Assembly: GCA_910579935.1 (NCBI GenBank)
Contig: CAJTVQ010000051.1
Coordinates: forward strand, 1-28,914
Origin: an uncultured Lachnospiraceae bacterium
GTDB lineage: Bacteria > Bacillota > Clostridia > Lachnospirales > Lachnospiraceae
Direction: 5' to 3'
Length of the DNA: 28,914 bases
Shown here: in pieces, positions 1 through 8,767 of the stretch
How positions within the stretch are numbered: position 1 is the first letter of the stretch
How the letters are laid out: each line of letters begins with the position of its first letter
Notes under the pieces: model-generated
Database searches by the model: none
Told to the model about the DNA's origin: nothing
What the model saw: only the letters and a program-made list of their open reading frames with translations
Translations under genes and position numbers: made by a program

Positions 1-660
1 GGAGTTCGCAAAATGTATGGCTCCGGCAATAATCAGGTGGCTGCACTGGATGGAATCGATTTGACGGTGAGCAAGGGAGAATTTGTGGCGATTATTGGAG
101 CGTCCGGTTCAGGTAAATCTACACTGCTGCATATTTTGGGAAGCGTGGATAAACCTACAAGCGGAAAAGTAACAATAGACGGAACAGATTTATCTAAACT
201 AAATCAGACGCAGGCAGCAATTTTCCGTAGAAGAAAAGTGGGTTTGGTGTATCAGTTCTATAACTTGATTCCAACACTTACAGTGCAAAAAAACATTCTT
301 ATGCCGCTTACTCTTGATAAGAAGAAACCAAACAAAGAGTATTTTGAAAAGATAATTAGTTCGCTTGGCATTGCTGAGCGGCTTGAATCCTTGCCAAACC
401 AGTTATCAGGCGGGCAGCAGCAAAGGGTTGCCATAGCACGTTCACTGATTTATCGTCCGGCTCTGCTTTTGGCAGATGAGCCGACTGGAAATCTGGATCA
501 GAAAAATTCCAAAGAAATTATTGATATGTTGAAATTATCCAATCGTAATTTGGAACAGACGATTGTGCTTATTACGCATGATGAGAAAGTGGCTTTAGAA
601 GCAGACCGTATCATAACCATAGAGGATGGGCATATTATAAATGACGAGAAGCGGAGGTAA
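1..660 (+). CDS. ABC transporter ATP-binding protein (partial, 5' end outside window)
   Basis: ATPase subunit of a MacB/LolD/BceA-type exporter, working with the FtsX-type permease encoded 6 bases downstream. The frame is open to base 1, and the residues before the first ATG (position 13) read as the usual family N-terminus, so the true start lies outside the window. Counting from that ATG, Walker A (GASGSGKST) is at residues 29-37; the signature LSGGQQQRVAIAR, Walker B (LLLADEPTGNLD) and switch histidine (THDE) follow in order. Ends TAA at 660. Codon use is AT-richer than in the genes after position 3157. The substrate cannot be read from the sequence; in Firmicutes such pairs often handle antimicrobial peptides. 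Family assignment is firm. Confidence 0.93.
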   Translation, partial: GVRKMYGSGNNQVAALDGIDLTVSKGEFVAIIGASGSGKSTLLHILGSVDKPTSGKVTIDGTDLSKLNQTQAAIFRRRKVGLVYQFYNLIPTLTVQKNILMPLTLDKKKPNKEYFEKIISSLGIAERLESLPNQLSGGQQQRVAIARSLIYRPALLLADEPTGNLDQKNSKEIIDMLKLSNRNLEQTIVLITHDEKVALEADRIITIEDGHIINDEKRR

Positions 661-666
661 TGGGCT

Positions 667-2880
667 ATGTGGAAAGATTATTCATCAGGTTATATTAAAA
701 ATAACCGTTCATCGGGCATGTCTGTTATGATAGCAGCATTTATATCTGCTTTGTTGTTATCACTGCTCTTAGGGTTATTTTATAACGCATGGAAGTACGA
801 AATTGAAAGTATTGAACAAGAAGAAGGTGGCTGGCAGAGCAGAATTGTCGGGAAATTTTCTCAGGAAGATATTGAATCCATAAAGAACTTTGCTAATGTA
901 AAAGATATAGTTATAAATGAAAAGGAAGAACAGATTCCGGAAACCATGATAGATATTTATTTTGATGACATGGGGGCTGTTCTTGACAATACGTTGCGGA
1001 TAGCCGAAACTTTGGGAGTTTCATCAGACAAGGTTATTTATAACCATGAACTTCTGGCAATGTATATGATACGTGATCCGCAGGACTCTGCACCAAGATT
1101 GATTTTTCCGCTGTTTATATTGATATCTGTAATTGCATCTTTTTCATTAATTATTGTAATACATAATTCTTTTGCAGTGTCTATGAATGCCAGAATCCAT
1201 CAGTTTGGTATTTTTTCCAGTATCGGAGCCACACCAAAACAGATACGGTCATGTCTTTTGCAGGAAGCGGCTGCATTATGTGTTCTGCCAATTTTAATTG
1301 GGAATCTGTTGGGCATTCTAATCAGCATGGGTCTTTTACATATGGCGAACGGTTTATTGGGGAATGGTGTGGCAGGCAGGCATGAAGCAGTATTTGGTTA
1401 TCATCCATTGGTCTTAGCAGTGACACTTCTTTTGACAGTAGTGACAATATGGATTTCTGCATGGATGCCAGCCAGAAAGCTAAGCAAACTGACACCACTT
1501 GAAGCAATTAAAAATACAGGTGAATTACAGTTAAAACGTAAGAAAAAATCTCCTTTGCTTACTTGTTTTTTCGGAATGGAAGGAGAATTGGCAGGCAACG
1601 CATTGAAAGCACAGCGAAGAGCCTTGCGGACAGCATCACTTAGCCTGATATTTTCTTTTCTTGCTTTTACCATTATGCAATCTTTTTTTGCACTTTCAGG
1701 AATCTGCACAAGAGAAACCTATTTTGAACGTTATCAGGGTGTCTGGGATATTATGGTTACAGTAAAGGATACAGATGTGGATTCTTTTAGTGAAACACAA
1801 AAATTGCAGGAAATTCCTGAAATAAGAAGTGCTATTGTCTATCAGAGGGCAGTGGCAAAAAGAATCATTGCAGAAGATGAAATAAGCGAAGATATGAAAT
1901 CCTTTGGCGGTTTTGCCGTAGCCGGTGATAATTATGTAAGAGAGACGGATGGGGGATGGCTTGTAAATGTTCCCATTGTCATACTGGATGATGCGAGTTT
2001 TTTAGCGTACTGTAAACAGATTGGTATCACGCCGAGGCTTGATGGAGCAGTTATATGGAATCAAATACGTGATGTTACAGATCCGGATTTCAGACATCCA
2101 CGATATATGCCCTATATGAAAGGGGAAAATGCGAAAAGCATTTTAAGACAGTCCGGCAATGAAGAAATGACAGCAGAGATTCCGGTTTTGTCCTATACTG
2201 AGAAAGTGCCTGTTTTAAGAGAGGAATATGCAAAGCTTGACTATTATGAACTGGTGCATTTTATTCCTATATCTTTGTGGAAAGAAATCAAGGAACAGAT
2301 TGGAGGCAGTGAGAAAGATACCTATATCTGTATGCTTGGCAGAGAAAATGTGACATTAGAAGAATTGGATGCTTTGCAGGGGCAGGTGGAAAGCCTTATT
2401 GCGGGAAACTATAAAGCAGAAAGTGAGAACCGTATTCAGGAAGTAGAAGCGAACGATAAACAAATACAAGGGATGATGACAATATTTGGCGGTTTTTGTG
2501 TTCTGTTTGCAGTTATTGGCATAGGAAATGTATTTTCTAATACGCTGGGCTTTGTTCGTCAAAGAAGACGGGAATTTGCAAGATATATGTCTGTTGGAAT
2601 GACACAAGGGGAAATCAAAAAAATGTTCTGTGTGGAGGCACTTACCATTGCAGGGCGTCCGATTTTAATTACCCTTCCGCCAGCAGTTATTACAGTGGGA
2701 TATATGCTGAAGACGAGCTATGTTGAAGTGGGAACCTTTCTTGCTGAAGCACCAATTATTCCAATTATGATTTTTATGTTGGCTATTTGGGGAATTGTAG
2801 CATTTGCATATTATCTTGGTTGGCGCAATATACGCAAAATCAATTTAGCTGAGGTTTTACGGGATGATACAATGGTGTAA
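667..2880 (+). CDS. FtsX-family ABC transporter permease
   Basis: Membrane subunit of the exporter encoded with the preceding ATPase. It has 737 residues, with an ATG preceded by GGAGG. Hydrophobic stretches near residues 20-40, 148-168, 203-225, 247-267, 320-345, 608-630, 657-680 and 693-720 suggest about eight membrane segments. There are two FtsX-like blocks (about 145-285 and 600-725) separated by a long, probably extracytoplasmic region (about 345-600), and a first soluble loop at about 42-145. The EAIKNTGEL-like sequence after the first block is typical of the family. The layout resembles antimicrobial peptide or lantibiotic resistance and mechanotransmission exporters, but there is no BceRS-like two-component pair in the window. 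The gene is AT-richer than its right-hand neighbours, consistent with transfer. Confidence 0.88.
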   Translation: MWKDYSSGYIKNNRSSGMSVMIAAFISALLLSLLLGLFYNAWKYEIESIEQEEGGWQSRIVGKFSQEDIESIKNFANVKDIVINEKEEQIPETMIDIYFDDMGAVLDNTLRIAETLGVSSDKVIYNHELLAMYMIRDPQDSAPRLIFPLFILISVIASFSLIIVIHNSFAVSMNARIHQFGIFSSIGATPKQIRSCLLQEAAALCVLPILIGNLLGILISMGLLHMANGLLGNGVAGRHEAVFGYHPLVLAVTLLLTVVTIWISAWMPARKLSKLTPLEAIKNTGELQLKRKKKSPLLTCFFGMEGELAGNALKAQRRALRTASLSLIFSFLAFTIMQSFFALSGICTRETYFERYQGVWDIMVTVKDTDVDSFSETQKLQEIPEIRSAIVYQRAVAKRIIAEDEISEDMKSFGGFAVAGDNYVRETDGGWLVNVPIVILDDASFLAYCKQIGITPRLDGAVIWNQIRDVTDPDFRHPRYMPYMKGENAKSILRQSGNEEMTAEIPVLSYTEKVPVLREEYAKLDYYELVHFIPISLWKEIKEQIGGSEKDTYICMLGRENVTLEELDALQGQVESLIAGNYKAESENRIQEVEANDKQIQGMMTIFGGFCVLFAVIGIGNVFSNTLGFVRQRRREFARYMSVGMTQGEIKKMFCVEALTIAGRPILITLPPAVITVGYMLKTSYVEVGTFLAEAPIIPIMIFMLAIWGIVAFAYYLGWRNIRKINLAEVLRDDTMV

Positions 2881-3025
2881 ATGAGAAAAACCGCATTTTA
2901 TATTGTTCCTCTGCGAGCGCCCTGTAAAAAACGGATTTTGGAATCCCCCGTTTCACCGCCTCCAACGTTTGGAGCATACCGCACTGTCCCTCTAAAATCG
3001 TGTCCAGCTGTTCAAACTGTGTCAT
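2840..3025 (-). pseudogene. Remnant of AbiEi-like antitoxin N-terminal domain
   Basis: The minus-strand frame starting at ATG 3025 reads MTQFEQLDTILEGQ, followed by a short helix-turn-helix-like stretch ending near SVFYRALAEEQ. To me this looks like the N-terminal DNA-binding domain of type IV AbiEi-family antitoxins, normally about 200 residues. After about 41 residues it turns into unrelated low-quality sequence overlapping the end of the permease gene and stops at residue 61. A good ribosome site (AAGGAAG) and a palindromic promoter precede the ATG, so the 5' end of a real gene survives. The rest, and any AbiEii toxin partner, are missing. Family identity is from memory of the family and is not proven. 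Confidence 0.55.
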
Positions 3026-3033
3026 GCTGTCAC

Positions 3034-3077
3034 TTCCTTTCGTGCTACCATTATACACGATTGTAGCACGAAAGGAA
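3034..3077 (-). promoter_or_regulatory. Palindromic promoter-operator of the antitoxin remnant
   Basis: A perfect 15-bp inverted repeat (TTCCTTTCGTGCTAC / GTAGCACGAAAGGAA) flanks a 14-base spacer holding a consensus minus-strand -10 box TATAAT (3050-3055). No good -35 is seen. The downstream arm runs into the ribosome site of the ATG at 3025. This is the expected geometry for an autoregulated antitoxin promoter whose operator masks the -10. Confidence 0.7.
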
Positions 3078-3156
3078 ATAGCGGCAAAAAGAAAAAGCAG
3101 AGGGAGACGCGGGACAGAGGCAGAGCAGGCAGAAACTGAAAATTGATTTCCGTGGC

Positions 3157-4977
3157 TTATGTATATCTGCCCGCATCCGCATACAATCCCGCCTGTATTC
3201 TCCACATCGCCGCATACTTTCCGTTCCTTCCAAGCAGTTCATCATGGGTACCCGTCTCCACGATCCGCCCCTTTTCCATCATGTAAATACAGTCCGCATC
3301 CCGGACGGTGGACAGTCTGTGGGAAATGAAAATAACGGTCTTGTCCTTTGCGATTTCATTCAGTTCCTGGTTCAGCCGGTACTCCGCCAGCGGGTCAAGC
3401 GCGCTGCTCGGCTCATCCATGATGATCACCTTCTGCTTTCGGTAAAGCGTGCGTGCAATGGCCACCTTCTGTGCTTCCCCGCCCGACAGACTGACTCCGT
3501 CTTTTTCAAATTCCGTGGTAAGCGGCGTATTGATCTGATAGGACAGCCGATGGTCCTCCAGCATAAAATGCGCGTCGTACAGCGCCTCTTCCACCCGGTA
3601 ATTCTCCTCCCGGCTTCCGTCCTCCACATCCATCAGCACATTCTCCTTAAGGGTCGCCGCGTAGATCTTAAAATCCTGAAACACGGAACCGATGCTGCGC
3701 CGGTATGCCATAACCTGATAATCCTTAATATCCGTTCCGTGGTAACAGATTCTTCCCGCATCGGGATCATACAGGCGCAGTAGCAGCTTTACCAGCGTAG
3801 TTTTTCCGGAACCGTTATACCCTACCAGCGCGATTTTCTGTCCCGGCTCAACCGCAAGCGTCACATCCCTTAACACCTGCTGCCCGGGGAGATAACCGAA
3901 ATCCACATGCTCCACCGCAAGACTGCCTCCGTCCTCCGGCACGGCCTCATCCTTTTTCGAAGTGATGGCAGGCTCCATTCGTAAAAATTCCCTGATGCGG
4001 TAAATATACGCCGAATTCTCCGCCACGGTCCGGAAGCCGTTGATCACCATTCTGATATTATTGGAAGACCGCAGTACACACGCCCGGCTGGTAACAAGCT
4101 GTGCGCCCGTCAAAACCCGCAGCACAAGCATCTGATACAAAAGGAGCGTCCAGATCGCTCCTTCTTTCACGACACGGACTATAACCCCCTCACGAAGCAT
4201 ACTGTAAGCAAACAACTGTTTCCCGTACCTTTTGTTAACCGCTTCTATTTTGCGGTTTTCCTCCGCATAGTCGTTCCGGCACCTGTCCTTCATCTGCGGA
4301 TACAGACGAAGCTCCCCTGCATAATCCGACAGGTAAAACACCCTGTTCCCATACTCCCGCTGCTGCTCATGCACAAGCCGCTCCATTCGTGCAGCCACCG
4401 TCTTTTTATTTTCCTGCGCAGCGCAGAACAATTCCAAAGGAAGTGCAACCGCCATCACAAGCAGCGCCACCGGATTGATATAGGCGCCGTAGATCGTCGT
4501 ACAGGCGATTCCCACAGAACGCGCGATAATGGAATTTTCAAAGACCAGAAACCGGTCGAGACACCGGTCCGTCTCCTCCGTTGCCAGAATAAAATTCTCA
4601 TAAAAATCCTTATCGTCATAACAGGACAGATCGATCTCTTTCGCCTTCTCATAAATCTCCATCCGAAGCGCCTGGTATAACGTCTGCCTGCCCCTGGGAA
4701 AAACATAGTGTTTATAGATGGCAAAGGTCATGGTAGAGACTGCGATCGCCGCCATCAGAACCCCCATGCACCACAAAATCTTCCGAAAATCCCCGCCTTC
4801 CTCCGCCACGGCCAGAACATAATTGACCGTCCATGTAAATTCAAAAAAAATGGAGACCTGCAGTTTGATGCTTTCAAACAGATGGAACGCCATAAACGCC
4901 GGCGCATTTTTAAAGCAAAACTTTGTAAGATACCACTGCTGCGCAATCACCTGCCGCCATGTAAGCATTTCCTTCAT
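3157..4977 (-). CDS. ABC exporter half-transporter (permease-ATPase fusion), second gene of pair
   Basis: 606-residue exporter with a membrane domain (about residues 20-320) followed by a nucleotide-binding domain. Walker A GYNGSGKTT is at about 386-394, the Q-loop at SVFQDFK, the signature LSGGEAQKVAIAR near 497 and Walker B VIIMDEPSS near 517, with ISHRLSTVRDAD after it. All catalytic residues appear intact. It has no N-terminal C39 peptidase domain, so it is not a self-processing bacteriocin exporter. ATG 4977 has a strong upstream site (AGGAAGGAG). It lies 17 bases after the stop of the homologous exporter gene 4995-6794, so the two are probably co-transcribed and form a heterodimer. Substrate unknown; the divergent LytTR regulator hints at a peptide. 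Confidence 0.9.
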   Translation of the reverse strand: MKEMLTWRQVIAQQWYLTKFCFKNAPAFMAFHLFESIKLQVSIFFEFTWTVNYVLAVAEEGGDFRKILWCMGVLMAAIAVSTMTFAIYKHYVFPRGRQTLYQALRMEIYEKAKEIDLSCYDDKDFYENFILATEETDRCLDRFLVFENSIIARSVGIACTTIYGAYINPVALLVMAVALPLELFCAAQENKKTVAARMERLVHEQQREYGNRVFYLSDYAGELRLYPQMKDRCRNDYAEENRKIEAVNKRYGKQLFAYSMLREGVIVRVVKEGAIWTLLLYQMLVLRVLTGAQLVTSRACVLRSSNNIRMVINGFRTVAENSAYIYRIREFLRMEPAITSKKDEAVPEDGGSLAVEHVDFGYLPGQQVLRDVTLAVEPGQKIALVGYNGSGKTTLVKLLLRLYDPDAGRICYHGTDIKDYQVMAYRRSIGSVFQDFKIYAATLKENVLMDVEDGSREENYRVEEALYDAHFMLEDHRLSYQINTPLTTEFEKDGVSLSGGEAQKVAIARTLYRKQKVIIMDEPSSALDPLAEYRLNQELNEIAKDKTVIFISHRLSTVRDADCIYMMEKGRIVETGTHDELLGRNGKYAAMWRIQAGLYADAGRYT

Positions 4978-4994
4978 TTTATTCGAGCTCCTTC

Positions 4995-6794
4995 CTAACT
5001 CTGGTAATTCTTCGCCTGCAGTCTGTACAGCGAAGCGTATTCCCCGTTCCTGTCCATCAGCTCGCCGTGCGGCCCCCTCTCTTTAATCCTGCCGTTTTTC
5101 AGATAAAAGACCACATCCGCATCGCGCACGGAGGACAGTCTGTGGGAGATAAAGAACAGAATCCTGCCTCTGCCGTATTCCTTGATATTTTCAAACAAAT
5201 GATATTCCGCGATCGGGTCAAGCGCGCTGCTTGGTTCGTCAAACACCGCAATCGGGCTGTCCTTCGCAAAGGCCCTGGCCGCCAGTATCTTCTGGTTCTG
5301 TCCGCCGGAAAAGACCACGCCCTCTTTGGAAAACTCACGGGTGAGGATCGTCTTTTCCCGCAACGGCTGCCTTTCCACCTCTTCATACATATCCGCAAGT
5401 TTAAGCGCCCGCTCTACCTTTTCCCGATCCTTCTCTTCATCCGTGTGCCGTCCCATCAAAATATTCTCTTCTATGGTATTTGCAAAAATCTTTCCGTTTT
5501 GAAAAGCCGTGGCAAACAAATCCCGGTAAGCCTTCACCTGATATTCCCGTATGTCGATCCCGTTCACGAGAATCCGCCCTTCCACCGGATCGTAAAGGCG
5601 CATGAGCAGCTTCATCAGCGTGCTTTTTCCGGCGCCGTTATACCCCGCCAGCGCCACGCTCTGATTTCCCTCAACCTTAAAATGAATGTCCTTCAGCACA
5701 TAACTCCCCTCTTTATACCCAAAGGACACATGCTCAAACTCCACCGAACGGATCGGAAGTTCCGGTATCAGTCCGTCCTGATCCTCCGGAATCGCCGGCT
5801 CGTACTCCAGAAAATGACGGGTCTGCTCCAGATACAGTCCGTTCTTTACAACAGCCATCACCGAATCCGCAAATCCGATCAGCGTCCATGTGTTAGAGTT
5901 CATCGTTGTTTGGATCACCGCCATCTGGGCAAATACCATGGTGCCGCTGACCAGCACGCGGTATCCGGCGTAGAGTACCGCTCCCTCCTGCAATAAGGTA
6001 AAGGTAAAATACTGGAACAGCCAGAAAAGAATCATATTCCCCAAAGAATACCGCCCGATCACTTTCCGGACCGCAGTGACCGCCCTGTCATACTGCTTTT
6101 TCAGAAGGCGGAACACATTGGTCATCCGTATCTCCTTCGCATATTCCCCAAGATGAATCGTACGGTTCACGTAATCCGCCATTCTCTGGAATACAATATT
6201 CTCCTTCTCCATACGGAAAATACGGCTGTTCAGTACACCGTAAAATACAAAGTTCCCAAGGAGCGGAAACAGGATAAACAGGACCGCCAGACGGTCAATC
6301 TGATAAATGATAGCCATTCCGCCGATCATCGCCACAAATCTCGCCAAAATCTGACAAACCCCTTCCATGGTTTCCGGCAGCTTCACGTGTGCCTGGCTGA
6401 CCGCCATCATGTACTCATTATAAAACCCGCTGTCCTCAAAGCACCGCATATCCACCTGACATGCCTTGGCATACAGCATTCTGTTAATGCCGTCATACAG
6501 CTTCACATCCGTAACCGGTCTGACATAGTTTTCGAAAAAGCGTCCGAATATCTCAAGCAGCGCCTGCAGCGCGATAACGCTCCATACATACAGCATCATT
6601 TTTTCAAAGGAAGTGCGTTTCATCGCCATATCCAAAATGAAACGGATCAGTACGCAGGACACGATCAGCCAGTCCACGTACACAAATGCCCAGTGTAAAA
6701 ATTCCAAAACAACCCGTTTTTTGCTGATTTTCCATCCGGTTTTTAATGCAAATCCGCAGGATGAAAATGTTCGGTATAAAAAACCTTCTCTCAT
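4995..6794 (-). CDS. ABC exporter half-transporter (permease-ATPase fusion), first gene of pair
   Basis: 599-residue ABC exporter, with several membrane segments in residues 30-320 and an ATPase domain after about 350. Walker A GYNGAGKST is at 384-392 and Walker B AVFDEPSSALD near 515. The signature reads FSGGQ (about 495) rather than LSGGQ, a mild change that suggests unequal ATP sites in a heterodimer with the next gene (LSGGE). ATG 6794 is preceded by GGAGAAGGAG. It is transcribed away from the LytTR response regulator gene, with a 377-base shared upstream region. The N-terminus has no peptidase domain. Family is certain; the transported molecule is not known. Confidence 0.9.
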   Translation of the reverse strand: MREGFLYRTFSSCGFALKTGWKISKKRVVLEFLHWAFVYVDWLIVSCVLIRFILDMAMKRTSFEKMMLYVWSVIALQALLEIFGRFFENYVRPVTDVKLYDGINRMLYAKACQVDMRCFEDSGFYNEYMMAVSQAHVKLPETMEGVCQILARFVAMIGGMAIIYQIDRLAVLFILFPLLGNFVFYGVLNSRIFRMEKENIVFQRMADYVNRTIHLGEYAKEIRMTNVFRLLKKQYDRAVTAVRKVIGRYSLGNMILFWLFQYFTFTLLQEGAVLYAGYRVLVSGTMVFAQMAVIQTTMNSNTWTLIGFADSVMAVVKNGLYLEQTRHFLEYEPAIPEDQDGLIPELPIRSVEFEHVSFGYKEGSYVLKDIHFKVEGNQSVALAGYNGAGKSTLMKLLMRLYDPVEGRILVNGIDIREYQVKAYRDLFATAFQNGKIFANTIEENILMGRHTDEEKDREKVERALKLADMYEEVERQPLREKTILTREFSKEGVVFSGGQNQKILAARAFAKDSPIAVFDEPSSALDPIAEYHLFENIKEYGRGRILFFISHRLSSVRDADVVFYLKNGRIKERGPHGELMDRNGEYASLYRLQAKNYQS

Positions 6795-7171
6795 AGTGTT
6801 CTCCTTCTCCTGAACCCTCTGTTACGGTCACAGTATATCACAAAAATCCGGCATCCGTTTTGAGTGTCCTCCAATTCCCCTTTTTTTTCCTTCAATTTCC
6901 GTTGCACAGGCCGGAAATTTCATTGGCAATATTTTAGGCTTTCTTTGTCGCGTCCAGTATATCTTTCTTTTCCGGGTACAGCTTTATCATAGCGGCTCAG
7001 TTTGAATTGGAATTGTGGAAATAATTCTTGCATATATTCCCATGCAATAGCATAATATAAGCAGGAAATTTTCACTTAAAAAAGTAAAACAAATGAAAAT
7101 GTCCAAAATTATGACGTCAAAAGACTTTTGCGGGAAATTTTTATTGAAACAGGGAGGAACAACGGATAATC
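6795..7171. promoter_or_regulatory. Divergent intergenic region, exporter pair / LytTR regulator
   Basis: 377 bases without a credible gene. For the plus strand there is a good vegetative promoter TTGCAT-N17-CATAAT (7028-7056). For the minus strand a TATACT (6832-6837) lies about 37 bases before the exporter start but has no good -35, as expected for an activated promoter. A short palindrome TGACGTCA lies near 7113. I could not assign clear paired LytTR boxes. Confidence 0.55.
7028..7056 (+). promoter_or_regulatory. Promoter of the LytTR/GHKL operon
   Basis: TTGCAT (7028-7033), 17-base spacer, CATAAT (7051-7056), about 115 bases before the response regulator start. Confidence 0.6.
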
Positions 7172-7930
7172 ATGCTTCAAATCGGAATCTGCGATGATGA
7201 AACGCTTCTCTTAGATGAAATAAAAAAAATAACAGAAGACTGCCTGCAGCAGCAGCGGACCTTTTCCATTCTGTCAGCCTATACGGACGGAAAAGAACTC
7301 TTCTACGACATCCAGGACGGCAGGCACTTTGACCTCCTGCTCCTCGACATAGAAATGCCCGGTCTTTCCGGGATGGAGCTGGCGAAACGAATCCACGAAC
7401 TTTTGCCCGATGCCCTGATGCTCTTTGTGACCGCCCACTATCAATATGCCGTGGACGCCTATGAGCTTCATATTTTCCGCTATATTCCCAAAAACCAGCT
7501 AAGAGAAAGGCTGCCCCACGCGCTGAAGGACGCGGTTTCCCTTTTGGAAATCCAAAACACGGCTTCCTATGTGATCAGCCGTCAGAACCATCTCGAACGG
7601 ATTCCCCTGAAAAAAATTCTTTACATCGAAAAAGATGGGAAAAACGCTGTTTTTCACACCGCCGTGACCGAAAAACCTGGTAAAAGCCGGACAGAACCCG
7701 ATACGTTCCAGGCAAGACATGTCCGTAAAACGCTGACAGAAATTTTTGATGAGCTAAATTCGGAGGAATTTTACTTTATCGAACGGGGATATATTGTCAA
7801 TCTGCGGCATGTGACGGAAATCTCCCGCACCGACTGTATCCTTGCAGACGGCACGCATCTGCCGATCTCCCAGAACCGCCTGTCCGAATTTAAAAAAAGC
7901 TTGAACAGATACTGGCGGGATAAGGTTTGA
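7172..7930 (+). CDS. LytTR-family response regulator
   Basis: 252-residue AgrA/LytR-type response regulator. Residues 1-120 form a receiver: the acidic pair in ICDDE, phospho-acceptor Asp59 in LLLLDIEMPG and a conserved Lys in RYIPKNQ. Residues about 145-248 form a LytTR DNA-binding domain (FIERGYIVNLRHV, LPISQNRL). The ribosome site AGGGAGGA sits about 14 bases before the ATG, rather far. No better start in frame begins the receiver domain. The GHKL kinase starts 67 bases downstream and the exporter pair is divergent, so exporter control is a reasonable inference. The native signal is unknown. Confidence 0.9.
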   Translation: MLQIGICDDETLLLDEIKKITEDCLQQQRTFSILSAYTDGKELFYDIQDGRHFDLLLLDIEMPGLSGMELAKRIHELLPDALMLFVTAHYQYAVDAYELHIFRYIPKNQLRERLPHALKDAVSLLEIQNTASYVISRQNHLERIPLKKILYIEKDGKNAVFHTAVTEKPGKSRTEPDTFQARHVRKTLTEIFDELNSEEFYFIERGYIVNLRHVTEISRTDCILADGTHLPISQNRLSEFKKSLNRYWRDKV

Positions 7931-7997
7931 AATACATTGCATATAAGCTACCCGCGAAAACCAGCCAGACAAATCAAAATCGAAGAGAAGGGGCATC

Positions 7998-8711
7998 ATG
8001 CTGCAGACACGCAAAAACAGAATTCGTTTTTTAGAGAAAAAAATTCATGTGCTGGGGGAAAACTATCATCTCCTCACCGGCCTTTACCAAAAAAATGAAC
8101 GCCTGTACCACGACATGAATCATCATTTACAGATGATTTACCACCTTGCAGTTAAGAATCATATTTCCGAAATTGCGGAATACATCCGCTCCATCAGCGC
8201 GCCCATCAGCGAGTTGTCCGATATGACCTGGAGCGGTGTTGACATCGTGGACGCCATTTTGAACCATACCGTCCGCGATGCGCAAAGACAGGGGATTGAA
8301 ATAGACGTGAATGCGGAATTTCCGAAGGACTGCAATATCCCCCCGGATGATCTGTGCGTGATTTTATTTAATTTACTGGACAATGCCATGGAAGCCTGCC
8401 AGCGGTATATGCGACAGACTGACAGACTGCCGCACATGGAAGTGACACTGCGCAGAATCCATCAGTTCCTGGTCATTAAAATAGAAAATTCCTGCGTTCC
8501 GCCCCGCAAACTGTTCGGAATCTTTCCTACCACCAAGGCGGACGCCCGCCATCACGGAATCGGCCTTCGCAATGTCCGGAAAAAAGTGGAGAAATATAAC
8601 GGCAGTCTGGAATTTGAAGTGAAAGAAGATACGTTCACCGTGACTGCATTGCTATTTTTCAAAAGCATTCGTTCTGACTTAGGAACTGTAACAGAGCAAA
8701 AAAGTACTTAG
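7998..8711 (+). CDS. GHKL-domain sensor histidine kinase lacking a membrane sensor
   Basis: 237-residue kinase of the AgrC/GHKL class: phospho-acceptor His38 in LYHDMNHHLQ, N-box FNLLDNAMEA (Asn129) and a G-box HGIGLRNVRKK near residue 187. Relatives usually carry five to seven N-terminal membrane helices and total about 430 residues. Here nothing hydrophobic precedes the catalytic core, and an in-frame stop at 7944 excludes an upstream extension. The ATG is preceded by AGAAGGGG. It is either a naturally soluble kinase or a core left after loss of the sensor; the decayed gene just downstream makes loss plausible. Expected partner: the LytTR regulator encoded immediately upstream. Confidence 0.85.
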   Translation: MLQTRKNRIRFLEKKIHVLGENYHLLTGLYQKNERLYHDMNHHLQMIYHLAVKNHISEIAEYIRSISAPISELSDMTWSGVDIVDAILNHTVRDAQRQGIEIDVNAEFPKDCNIPPDDLCVILFNLLDNAMEACQRYMRQTDRLPHMEVTLRRIHQFLVIKIENSCVPPRKLFGIFPTTKADARHHGIGLRNVRKKVEKYNGSLEFEVKEDTFTVTALLFFKSIRSDLGTVTEQKST

Positions 8712-8767
8712 TTATTTCCTAAATGCTTCATACAGCCCGTCCCTAACCCAATACAGGAGTGATGACC

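Noticed and set aside
7094..7198. 34-codon plus-strand frame (MKMSKIMTSKDFCGK...) ahead of the LytTR gene, considered as a signal peptide precursor
   Set aside because: No ribosome site, no hydrophobic or leader-like segment, and it overlaps the regulator start out of frame.
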